This document shows, in pieces, positions 1-5,659 of a stretch of 64,000 nucleotides of DNA. The position numbers were made by a program, and so were the translations under genes. Origin of the DNA: Elusimicrobiota bacterium (GTDB lineage: Bacteria > Elusimicrobiota > Elusimicrobia > UBA1565 > UBA9628); contig JACRDT010000013.1 in NCBI GenBank assembly GCA_016212795.1, positions 1 through 64,000 on the forward strand, written 5' to 3'. Positions within the stretch are counted from its first letter, which is position 1. Each line of letters starts with the position of its first letter. The notes beneath the pieces were generated by a model. The model did not search any database, was not told where the DNA came from, and saw nothing but the letters and a program-made list of their open reading frames with translations.

Positions 1-262
1 GCACCCAGGCTTTCGCCCTATTCGCCATCGCTGCCAGGTCCGGATTTGGCCGTTTCACCGCCCGCGTTGCCGCGGACGCTCGCCCAGGCTTGCCCGGGCG
101 AGGACGCCCTTGCGGGCTTCCTCGTCTCTGTTCGCACCGCTATCCTTTCGGACGGGAGGCGTTGCCTCCAACCCATGCCCCGCTCAGGGAGCTGGCAGTC
201 CGGACTTTCCTCAATGGTGGGAGGCGCTCGCCGCCCAAGCCATCGCGTAGTCTCGGCTTCCC
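1..262 (-). ncRNA. rnpB: RNase P RNA, 3' part cut by window edge
   Basis: The minus strand carries the hallmark 5' conserved block of bacterial RNase P RNA, GAGGAAAGTCCGGACT (complement of 197-212). It is followed by the GTGCGAACAGAGAC-like block and, near position 50, by GTGAAACGGCC. This RNA is the catalytic subunit that removes tRNA 5' leaders. The 5' end is placed near 262 because GAAGCCGAGACTACGCG is the usual kind of start of helix P1. The 3' end lies beyond position 1. It is 27 nt downstream of tRNA-Asn on the same strand with no good promoter between them, so it is probably the last gene of the tRNA transcript. Confidence 0.93.
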
Positions 263-288
263 TTTGAATTGTCAAAGAACAGAACTGC

Positions 289-361
289 CTGTGGGGGTGG
301 GGATCGAACCCACATGTTCCGGGTTAACGGCCCGGCGCCTTGCCCTGTCAGCCACCCCACA
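289..361 (-). tRNA. tRNA-Asn(GTT), C at position 33
   Basis: The acceptor stem TGTGGGG/CCCCACA is perfect. The T arm is GTGGG-TTCGATC-CCCAC and the anticodon stem is CCGGG/CCCGG. The anticodon loop is CCGTTAA, giving anticodon GTT with C instead of the near-universal U at position 33. The D stem has three pairs and the D loop keeps GGG. The discriminator is G and no CCA is encoded. Only one base separates it from tRNA-Asp. Confidence 0.85.
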
Positions 362-362
362 T

Positions 363-438
363 TGGCGGCCGTGGCGGGACTTGAACCCGCTATGACTGGA
401 TCGACAATCCAGCGCCTCGTCGCTTTGGCTTCACGGCC
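363..438 (-). tRNA. tRNA-Asp(GTC), CCA encoded
   Basis: Acceptor GGCCGTG/CACGGCC, anticodon arm CTGGA-TTGTCGA-TCCAG (anticodon GTC) and T arm GCGGG-TTCAAGT-CCCGC are all intact. Discriminator G is followed by encoded CCA. The D loop (AAAGCGACGA) has no adjacent GG pair, which normally contacts the T loop. Apart from that it is one of the more canonical members of the array. Confidence 0.9.
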
Positions 439-442
439 AAAA

Positions 443-517
443 TGGTGGAGCTACCGGGTCCCGCCCCCGGAACTGGACGTTGCGGGCGTCCTGTGATCCT
501 GGTTTCACCATAGCCCC
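443..517 (-). tRNA. tRNA-Ala(CGC) with aberrant T loop, CCA encoded
   Basis: Acceptor GGGGCTA/TAGCTCC pairs fully and contains G3:U70, the alanine identity element. The anticodon arm is GGACG-CCCGCAA-CGTCC, giving CGC with C at position 33. The T stem CCGGG/CCCGG is perfect, but the loop is GGCGGGA instead of a TTCRANN-type loop. ACCA is encoded at the 3' end. Paired regions are intact while loop consensus is lost, so this may be a functional variant or an early pseudogene. Confidence 0.75.
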
Positions 518-521
518 TTCG

Positions 522-591
522 AGGCCTCGCCGGGAGTCGAACCCGGACCCGGACCTTAGAAGGGTCCCGCGCTTCGTTGCGCCACGAGGCC
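522..591 (-). tRNA. tRNA-Arg(TCT), short D loop
   Basis: Acceptor GGCCTCG/CGAGGCC, anticodon arm GGACC-CTTCTAA-GGTCC (TCT) and T arm CCGGG-TTCGACT-CCCGG are well formed. The D arm GCGC-AACGAA-GCGC has a 6-nt loop without GG. The residue at the discriminator position would be U, unusual for Arg. CCA is not encoded. Spacers to both neighbours are 4 nt. Confidence 0.8.
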
Positions 592-595
592 TGCC

Positions 596-666
596 AGCTG
601 GCTGGCGGTTCCGCCCCGCCGTCTGCTCATTACAAGTGAGCCGGTCTGCTATTGACCTAAGCCAGC
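596..666 (-). tRNA. tRNA-Thr(TGT) with aberrant T loop
   Basis: Acceptor GCTGGCT/AGCCAGC is perfect. The anticodon arm GCTCA-CTTGTAA-TGAGC gives TGT. The T stem GGCGG/CCGCC is perfect but its loop is GGCGGAA, almost the same replacement loop as in the tRNA-Ala of this array. The D arm GGTC-AATAGCA-GACC has no GG. CCA is not encoded. Confidence 0.75.
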
Positions 667-670
667 GTCT

Positions 671-742
671 TGCCCCGAGAGGGTCTCGCACCCCCACTGA
701 ACCCGTCTTAAGCGGGCCGCCTCTGCCTTGGGCTACCGGGGC
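671..742 (-). tRNA. tRNA-Leu(TAA) without a long variable arm
   Basis: Acceptor GCCCCGG/TCGGGGC contains one G:U pair. The anticodon arm GCCCG-CTTAAGA-CGGGT gives TAA. The T arm is GGGGG-TGCGAGA-CCCTC, with G at position 55. Bacterial tRNA-Leu is normally class II with a long variable arm; here only about 5 nt separate the anticodon and T stems. It is therefore a class I-shaped tRNA with a leucine anticodon, and its charging identity is uncertain. Confidence 0.7.
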
Positions 743-747
743 GTCCG

Positions 748-818
748 AGGCACGGGCCGGATTCGCACCGGCGTCAGCGGTTTTGCGGACCGCTCCCTGG
801 CTCCTCGGGTACCGTGCC
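748..818 (-). tRNA. tRNA-Cys(GCA), C at position 33
   Basis: Acceptor GGCACGG/CCGTGCC and anticodon stem GCGGT/ACCGC are perfect. The loop CCGCAAA gives anticodon GCA with C33. The T arm is GCCGG-TGCGAAT-CCGGC, with G55. The discriminator is U, as expected for cysteine. The D arm CCC/GGG retains GG in its loop. CCA is not encoded. Confidence 0.82.
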
Positions 819-825
819 GAAATCT

Positions 826-924
826 CGGAGAGTCAGGGTCTCGAACCCTGGACCGCGTCGCCGCGGCAGCCGTTTTCGAGACGGGACGGGACGACAGTCC
901 CGTCCGACCAGCCGGACACTCTCC
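826..924 (-). tRNA. tRNA-Ser(CGA) with inserted hairpin after the D arm
   Basis: Acceptor GGAGAGT/ACTCTCC, T arm CAGGG-TTCGAGA-CCCTG, class II variable arm CCGCG-GCGA-CGCGG and discriminator G all fit tRNA-Ser. The anticodon loop CTCGAAA gives CGA. The D stem CCG/CGG is followed by about 15 extra nt before the anticodon stem. These can form an ACGGGAC/GTCCCGT hairpin that competes with the D stem. The gene is 99 nt rather than about 90. Confidence 0.75.
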
Positions 925-933
925 TCAAATTGG

Positions 934-1012
934 CGGAGGGGGCGGGGGCCTAGCCCGCAAGCCGCTGACGCGGCAGGCTCCGGCGGGTCACTCGCCGTTT
1001 TCGGACCCCTCC
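934..1012 (-). tRNA. tRNA-Ser(TGA)-like, D arm essentially absent
   Basis: Acceptor GGAGGGG/CCCCTCC is perfect and a class II variable arm GCCGC-GTCA-GCGGC is present. The T stem GCGGG/CCCGC is perfect but its loop is CTAGGCC. The anticodon stem CGGCG/CGCCG carries loop AGTGACC, giving TGA with G at position 33. Only 8 nt (TCCGAAAA) lie between the acceptor and anticodon stems, so no normal D arm can form. This resembles D-armless mitochondrial tRNA-Ser in outline only. Confidence 0.6.
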
Positions 1013-1021
1013 AAATATCCG

Positions 1022-1108
1022 CGGAAGGCGGGAGGCTCGAACTCCCACCGGGTCTCCCCGGACCGGTTCAGCAAACCGGCGCGACGAACCGCTATTCGCC
1101 TGCCTTCC
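1022..1108 (-). tRNA. tRNA-Ser(GCT)
   Basis: Acceptor GGAAGGC/GCCTTCC, anticodon arm CCGGT-TTGCTGA-ACCGG (GCT), class II variable arm CCGGG-GAGA-CCCGG and T arm GGGAG-TTCGAGC-CTCCC are all present. Discriminator G fits serine. Loops are near canonical, so this is the most normal of the three serine genes in the array. CCA is not encoded. Confidence 0.88.
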
Positions 1109-1157
1109 TATTTGCCGGCTCCAGGTGCTGCCATCTGCTAAAGCTTCGGACCCGGAT
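1109..1157 (-). other. tRNA-like remnant between tRNA-Lys and tRNA-Ser(GCT)
   Basis: The 49 nt between two tRNAs contain a D-arm-like hairpin (GCT/AGC stem, 12-nt loop with GG) preceded by GGTCCGA. I cannot build an anticodon arm or T arm, so this looks like the 5' part of a lost tRNA or a spacer derived from one. It is roughly ten times longer than the other spacers of the array. Confidence 0.4.
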
Positions 1158-1238
1158 TGGGGCCGGTGGGACTCGAACCCACACCCTCCCGCTTAAAAGG
1201 CGGTGACTCTCACGAGGACTGCCGTTATCCCATGTCCC
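1158..1238 (-). tRNA. tRNA-Lys(TTT)-like with extra hairpin and poor acceptor stem
   Basis: The T arm GTGGG-TTCGAGT-CCCAC is canonical. The anticodon stem CCGC/GCGG with loop CTTTTAA gives TTT. The 3' acceptor strand CGGCCCC pairs with the best 5' candidate GGGACAT at only four of seven positions. A small GTGA-GAG-TCAC hairpin lies between a D-arm-like GAT/GTC stem and the anticodon stem. The 5' end is chosen to leave the 4-nt spacer seen elsewhere in the array. It may be a decayed gene. Confidence 0.5.
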
Positions 1239-1242
1239 GTCC

Positions 1243-1339
1243 TAGGCCCGGGAGGACTCGAACCTCCATCAGCTCTCTAATCAGGAGAGTGTGTTTCCCG
1301 GCTCATAAGGCCGGCGTGTTGCCCTTACACCACGGGCCC
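1243..1339 (-). tRNA. tRNA-Ile-like gene with two tandem anticodon arms (TAT and GAT)
   Basis: Acceptor GGGCCCG/CGGGCCT (G1:U72), D arm GTGT-AAGGGCA-ACAC and T arm GGAGG-TTCGAGT-CCTCC form a good tRNA frame with discriminator A. Between the D and T arms lie two 5-bp stems with 7-nt loops. The first is CCGGC-CTTATGA-GCCGG (anticodon TAT). The second is CTCTC-CTGATTA-GAGAG (anticodon GAT). Both loops have U33 and both triplets read isoleucine codons. The linkers are 8 and 5 nt. Which arm occupies the decoding position cannot be told from sequence. Confidence 0.7.
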
Positions 1340-1343
1340 GTCC

Positions 1344-1415
1344 AGCCCCTGGAAGGATTCGCACCTTCGCTCTCCGCGTTCGAAGCGCGGCATGCTTCTG
1401 TTGCACCACAGGGGC
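1344..1415 (-). tRNA. tRNA-Arg(TCG)
   Basis: Acceptor GCCCCTG/CAGGGGC, anticodon arm CCGCG-CTTCGAA-CGCGG (TCG) and T arm GAAGG-TGCGAAT-CCTTC pair fully. The D arm GTGC-AACAGAA-GCAT lacks GG in its loop, like the other Arg gene here. The discriminator position is U. This is the first tRNA of the array after the leader. Confidence 0.82.
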
Positions 1416-1419
1416 CCTA

Positions 1420-1459
1420 AAATCGAAAGTCCCATGCTCTGTCTTGCCGAGCATGGGAC
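1420..1459 (-). terminator. terminator-like hairpin before the first tRNA
   Basis: An 11-bp perfect stem (1429-1439 with 1449-1459) is followed on the minus strand by TTTCGATTTT. It lies between the array promoter and the first tRNA. It could be an attenuator, or the end of a separate RNA of about 270 nt made from the same promoter. Confidence 0.55.
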
Positions 1460-1694
1460 CCGCTGCGTCCGGACCTGATAGCTTCTCTACATTGGCGGCC
1501 CCATGCCCCGGCTTATGCCATCGCCTTTTCGCCGTTCAAATGACAGCGCAAGGCTACAGCATGCGCCCCATCCGGTCGGCGTCATATTCGCCGACCCTGG
1601 GCGCTCAGCTGGTTGCGATGTTCTGTGTAACATGTGAGTGACCAAATAAAAATCACGATGAGCAGGCGCTATGCGACGCCCGTTCGCCGTGACC
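1460..1694 (-). other. structured, gene-free leader of the tRNA array
   Basis: No convincing ORF or tRNA lies in this stretch. It contains an 8-bp perfect hairpin with a 7-nt loop (GGTCGGCG...CGCCGACC, around 1573-1595) flanked by a GCGCCC/GGGCGC pair, plus weaker stems. With the promoter at 1701-1728 and the terminator-like hairpin at 1429-1459 it could be an unrecognised small RNA or a regulated leader. It does not match SRP, 6S or tmRNA as I know them. Confidence 0.35.
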
Positions 1695-1700
1695 AATACT

Positions 1701-1728
1701 AGTATAACAGGTCCCCTGATTTTGTCAA
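1701..1728 (-). promoter_or_regulatory. consensus promoter of the tRNA array
   Basis: The minus strand reads TTGACA (1728-1723), a 16-bp spacer, then TATACT (1706-1701). This is the strongest sigma-70-type match near the array, as expected for stable RNA. Transcription should start near 1694. Confidence 0.8.
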
Positions 1729-1782
1729 GGGCCATTCGAGGATGCCGCCAGCAGGGCCAGGAGGTCGCGCGTCGTCCGGGCT

Positions 1783-1793
1783 TATAGTATACT
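1783..1793 (+). promoter_or_regulatory. -10 elements of the 53-aa gene (leaderless)
   Basis: Overlapping hexamers TATAGT (1783-1788) and TATACT (1788-1793) end 7 nt before the ATG at 1801, so the transcript would begin at or next to the start codon. No clear -35 is visible. Confidence 0.55.
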
Positions 1794-1800
1794 GGTCTTC

Positions 1801-1962
1801 ATGAGATACGTCTGCGCGCTGTTGGGCTACCTGACCGGGAAGTGGGGCGTCAAGTGCGACGAGTGCCGGCACCTTGACGGCGAGGGCAAGTGCCACGGGC
1901 ATCAGATGCCCGCGGAAGTCATCCATCGGCCCATCGCCTGCGGATTCTGGAGCCGCAAGTAG
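1801..1962 (+). CDS. small Cys-containing protein (53 aa)
   Basis: This short ORF encodes a 53-residue protein beginning [10 protein letters not shown]. It has Cys5, a CxxC pair at 19/22 in the context KCDECRHL, then GKCHGH and a final Cys near residue 47 in PIACGFW. The spacing suggests a small metal-binding or redox protein, but I do not recognise a family. It ends 19 nt before the cysteine-synthase-like gene, so the two are probably cotranscribed. The start is supported by the -10 hexamers just upstream, although no Shine-Dalgarno site is present. A role linked to sulfur or metal handling is inferred only from the neighbour. Confidence 0.6.
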   Translation: MRYVCALLGYLTGKWGVKCDECRHLDGEGKCHGHQMPAEVIHRPIACGFWSRK

Positions 1963-1981
1963 CGCCGCGGGAAGCCCTCCC

Positions 1982-3094
1982 ATGACCCGGCCCGACGTCC
2001 AGCGGCGCTTGCGCCAGCTGGGCCACCTGGTGGGCAACACCCCCCTGCTGGCCGTCGACTGCCGCTACAAGGGCCGGCCCCGGCGCATCTACGCCAAGGC
2101 CGAGAACCTCAACCTGACCGGCAGCATCAAGGACCGCATGGCCCTGCACATCCTGCGCATGGCCTACGAGCGCGGCGCCCTCGCGCCCGGCGCCCCCATC
2201 GCCGAAGCCACCAGCGGCAACACCGGCATCTCCCTGGCCGCCATCGGCCGCGCCCTGGGCCACCCGGTCGTCATCTTCATGCCAGACTGGATGAGCCAGG
2301 AGCGCAAGGACCTCATCCGGAGCCTGGGCGCCGAGACCCGCCTCGTCAGCCGCCAGCAGGGCGGGTTCCTGGCCAGCATCCGGCTCGCCGAGGAGTTCGC
2401 GGCCTCCCGCCCAGGGGCGTTCCTGCCCCGGCAGTTCTCCAACGAGGACAACGTGGACGCCCACGTGCGGACCACGGGGCCGGAGATCTGGTGGCAGCTG
2501 CGCTTCCAGAACCTCAAGCCCGACGCCTTCGTGGCCGGCGTTGGCACCGGCGGCACGATCATGGGCGTGGGACGCTTCCTCAAGCGGGAGCACGCGGCCG
2601 TCCGCCTGCACCCGCTCGAACCCGCCAACTCCCCGACCCTGAGCACGGGCTGCAAGGTCGGCAAGCACCGCATCCAGGGCATCTCCGACGAGTTCATCCC
2701 GGCCATCGTGCGCCTGGACCAGCTCGACGGGATCGTCGGCGTGGACGACAGCGACGCCATCCTCATGGCCCAGAAGCTGGCCGCGGAGCTCGGGCTGGCC
2801 GTCGGCATCTCGAGCGGCGCCAACTTCATCGGCGCGCTGATGCTCCAGGAGAAGATGGGCGCGGACGCGGTCGTCGTCACGGTGTTCCCGGACGACAACA
2901 AGAAGTACCTCAGCACGGACCTCCTCCAGGAGCAGGCCCCCAAGGACGGCCTCCTCTCCCCCGACGTCGAGCTCCAGGGGTTCAGCGCGATGAAGCGCGC
3001 CTGCCACACCTGCTGCGAGCCCAGCGACTGCGCCGAGAAGCGGGCGCCGGCGGCCGAGCCCCGCTGCCCGCGCGACAAGGGCTGCGGCGCCTGA
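1982..3094 (+). CDS. cysteine synthase-like PLP enzyme with Cys-rich tail
   Basis: The 370-aa product belongs to the fold-type II PLP family of O-acetylserine sulfhydrylases (CysK/CysM) and cystathionine beta-synthases. It has the N-terminal GNTPLL motif, the PLP lysine in TGSIKDRMA, the substrate loop [10 protein letters not shown] and the phosphate-binding [10 protein letters not shown] segment. The usual product would be cysteine from an activated serine and sulfide. The ATG at 1982 is preferred over an upstream in-frame start because it begins at the conserved region. The last 30 or so residues are unusual: six Cys in a hydrophilic tail ([10 protein letters not shown], later C...C), which could bind metal. 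The tail sets it apart from ordinary CysK/CysM, and substrate specificity is not certain. Confidence 0.85.
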   Translation: MTRPDVQRRLRQLGHLVGNTPLLAVDCRYKGRPRRIYAKAENLNLTGSIKDRMALHILRMAYERGALAPGAPIAEATSGNTGISLAAIGRALGHPVVIFMPDWMSQERKDLIRSLGAETRLVSRQQGGFLASIRLAEEFAASRPGAFLPRQFSNEDNVDAHVRTTGPEIWWQLRFQNLKPDAFVAGVGTGGTIMGVGRFLKREHAAVRLHPLEPANSPTLSTGCKVGKHRIQGISDEFIPAIVRLDQLDGIVGVDDSDAILMAQKLAAELGLAVGISSGANFIGALMLQEKMGADAVVVTVFPDDNKKYLSTDLLQEQAPKDGLLSPDVELQGFSAMKRACHTCCEPSDCAEKRAPAAEPRCPRDKGCGA

Positions 3095-3133
3095 CCCGCG
3101 CGGGCGCGACCGGGCCTCGGCGAGCCCCCTTCC

Positions 3134-5476
3134 TTACTTGAGCATCCGGCCGAGGGTCCGCACGCGTTCGAGCGGGTCGGGGTGCGAGAGGAACAGCCGG
3201 TAGAGCCAGCTCCCTTCCCGGTGAGGCATCTTGTCGCCGACCGAGCCGAGCAGGGCCAGCTTGCGCAGGCCGGTCGCCAGCCCCCTCGGGTCGCCGGTCA
3301 GCTTGGCCCCGCCGGCGTCGGCCATGCGCTCGTTGGCGCGCGTCAGCCCCAGGAGCGCCAGGACCCACAGGACGGGCGCCCAGTAGACGACCGCCATCTG
3401 CAGGATGGTGGCCGCGCCAAGGCTCAGGAGCTGGACGAAGGGGATGGCCAGGAAGAAGCTCAGCATGTGCCGGTACTTCACGTGGCTGAGCTCGTGGCCC
3501 AGGATACCGCGCATCTCGCGCACGGTCATGAGACGCGTGATGGTGCCGACGACGGCCACCACCGCCAGGCTGTGGAACGCGCCGGCCGCGAAGGCGTTGG
3601 GGGAGCCCGTGGTCTTGCCGGCGTGGACCCGCGGCATGGGCAGGCCCGCCTTGGCGGCGAGCTCGGCCACGGTGTCGACATAGGGGCCGGTCTTGACGCG
3701 CTTGACCCGCATGAACAGCGCGGCGAGGAAGCCTCCGAGCAGGGCGAACGGCGCCAGGCTCTTGAGGCCCGCGAGGAGCTTGGGCCCCGCCAGCGCCAGG
3801 GCTGCGGGGAGGGAGAGCTGGTGCAGGGCCACGAAAGCGATGGAGCCCAGGACGATGGCGGCGCCCCAGAGCGCGGCCTGGACGCGGGCCCGCCGCAGCT
3901 GCTCGGCCGGCGTGGTCGCCGGGCCCTGGACGCGGTCGAGGCGCCAGGCCTCTTCGTCCACGCCCGCCTTGGGCTGCGCTCCGTCGTCTTGGGCCGTCAT
4001 CCTGCCCAGCCGGGCCCGGCTGCTGAAGTAGGTGACGATGGCGGCGTACACGACGAACCCGCCGAGCAGGCCGGGCAAGCCGCCGGAGAGCGCCACGAAC
4101 AGCTGGCCGGGCGTCAGGATGGCGCTGAAGAGCATCAGCTTGTACAAGAAGGGGAGCGGCAGGTCGGGGTCGGTCTTGGTCTTGTTCCTGAGGCCCCAGG
4201 CGACGTGGCCCGAGCCGAAGAGCACCGGCAGGGCGGCCATGAACCCGAGCACGCCCAGGAGCGGCGCGAGGCTGATGAGCCCGAGCCCCTTGGACGCGGG
4301 CCCGATGAGGGCGCCGCCCAGCCCCAGGCCGGACACGCCGATGCCGGTGACCACGGCAGCCCCGAGCAGGACGCCCATGAGGAGGTCGGCGTAGCGCACG
4401 AGGGGCGCGAGAGCCGGGTCCTTCGACCGGGACAGGCTCCAGCGCGTGAAGGCCAGGGCCGGGAGAGCGACGCCGCCCAGGCCCACGGCCACCCACAAGC
4501 CGGCGGCGGGCGCGAACCCGAACAAGGCCGGCATCAGGAGCCTCGCGGAGAAATCCGCCCCCGCCGTGAGGGCCGCGGCCAATCCGACGCGCGCGCCGGA
4601 AGGCAGGGACGACCATAAGCGGGCGACGGGCGATACCGCGGCCGAGACGACCCGCCGGGCCGCCGCCACGAGGGAAGCCGCGGCCAGGACGGCGTGCGCC
4701 AGCCAGCGCCTGGGAGCGGAAGGCTTGGCCGGCCGCGCCTCCGGAGCGGGAGGGCCGCGGGCGTTGGGCCGGTCCTTCTCGCCCCGGGCCAGGACCTGGG
4801 TCTTGTCCGCAGGCAAAGGCTGGGAGACCGCCACCGGGTCGAGCGCCGCCGAGCCCGGGTCCAGGCCCCAGACCTGGTCCGCGGTCTTGCGAAGCTCCTC
4901 CTCGGAGACGTCGCCGTCGTTCTCGGCCTTCTCGAGCCTGATGGAGATGTCGAGCACGCGGTCGATGAGCTTCTGCTCTTTCTCGCGCCCCTCTCTCTCC
5001 TTAAGGCGCCGGGCTTCCTCCTTGGCCGCCTTGTCCTGCTGCCGCTTGAGCTCCTTGAGCTCCGCCGGGGAGGCTTGGACCGAGTCCCCCTGCGGGGAGC
5101 GGCGCAAGACGCCGAACCAGGTCCTGCCCTGGACCGGCTCAGGCGCGGCGGGCTTGAGCGAAGCAGGCTCCGGGGGAGCCTCCGCGGGGCCGGGGACACC
5201 CGGCGCGAGATTGCGCGTCTTCACGCCGGGCGTTCCCAGGCCGGGCAGAGCCGAATACGCCAGCGCGCCGACCTGGACCGAGCCCGCGCCCGGCAGGCCG
5301 GCCACCGGGGACGGTTGGATGATCCCCAGACCGCCCAACGGGGCGTCCACCCTGCCGGCGGGCACGGGGCGCACAGCCTGGATGCCGGCCGCGAGAGCCT
5401 CCGGGCCGGGGCAATTGAGCAAGATGGCGGCCGCCAGGAAAGCGGCCAGAGAGCGGGAAACGGGATGATGTCTCAT
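3134..5476 (-). CDS. M48-family membrane zinc metalloprotease
   Basis: The 780-aa product starts with a signal-like segment (about residues 9-30), then an Ala/Pro-rich low-complexity region and a charged coiled-coil-like stretch near 135-175. Several hydrophobic membrane segments follow (about 250-480). The C-terminal part is an M48 (HtpX/Ste24-like) peptidase: GHELSH gives zinc ligands His661 and His665 with catalytic Glu662, and NERMAD supplies the third ligand near Glu716. Such enzymes degrade or process membrane and envelope proteins. The long N-terminal region is not part of the usual HtpX layout. Its proline-rich export region resembles those of the genes at 15021 and 17057. It converges with the cysteine-synthase gene and is followed upstream by a cyclase gene on the same strand. 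Confidence 0.88.
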   Translation of the reverse strand: MRHHPVSRSLAAFLAAAILLNCPGPEALAAGIQAVRPVPAGRVDAPLGGLGIIQPSPVAGLPGAGSVQVGALAYSALPGLGTPGVKTRNLAPGVPGPAEAPPEPASLKPAAPEPVQGRTWFGVLRRSPQGDSVQASPAELKELKRQQDKAAKEEARRLKEREGREKEQKLIDRVLDISIRLEKAENDGDVSEEELRKTADQVWGLDPGSAALDPVAVSQPLPADKTQVLARGEKDRPNARGPPAPEARPAKPSAPRRWLAHAVLAAASLVAAARRVVSAAVSPVARLWSSLPSGARVGLAAALTAGADFSARLLMPALFGFAPAAGLWVAVGLGGVALPALAFTRWSLSRSKDPALAPLVRYADLLMGVLLGAAVVTGIGVSGLGLGGALIGPASKGLGLISLAPLLGVLGFMAALPVLFGSGHVAWGLRNKTKTDPDLPLPFLYKLMLFSAILTPGQLFVALSGGLPGLLGGFVVYAAIVTYFSSRARLGRMTAQDDGAQPKAGVDEEAWRLDRVQGPATTPAEQLRRARVQAALWGAAIVLGSIAFVALHQLSLPAALALAGPKLLAGLKSLAPFALLGGFLAALFMRVKRVKTGPYVDTVAELAAKAGLPMPRVHAGKTTGSPNAFAAGAFHSLAVVAVVGTITRLMTVREMRGILGHELSHVKYRHMLSFFLAIPFVQLLSLGAATILQMAVVYWAPVLWVLALLGLTRANERMADAGGAKLTGDPRGLATGLRKLALLGSVGDKMPHREGSWLYRLFLSHPDPLERVRTLGRMLK

Positions 5477-5659
5477 AGATCGTCGGCCATCTTATCGTTT
5501 ATGGGCCGACACGGCATGGGCCGAAGAGCCCGAAACGGCGAACGAAATGGCCCTAGGCCCGCCTGGGACCCGCCCTAGGACGCTCCCGGAACTCGGGACC
5601 CAGCGCTCCCCTGGGACCGGCGTCGTGATATGAAGGCCCGGCCGCAGGCGCCCTGACGC

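Noticed and set aside
1120..1150. GCTTTAGCA as a tmRNA tag coding segment
   Set aside because: No tmRNA acceptor half, resume codon context or stop codon follows. The match is nine bases in a tRNA spacer.
289..1415. Poor sequence quality as the cause of the odd tRNAs
   Set aside because: Errors would disrupt stems as often as loops. Here nearly all stems pair perfectly, while changes fall in loops or as whole hairpins.
1440..1500. AGGTCCGGACGCAGC in the array leader as a signal recognition particle RNA
   Set aside because: Only part of the conserved SRP loop is present; the GGAA tetraloop and second conserved strand are missing.
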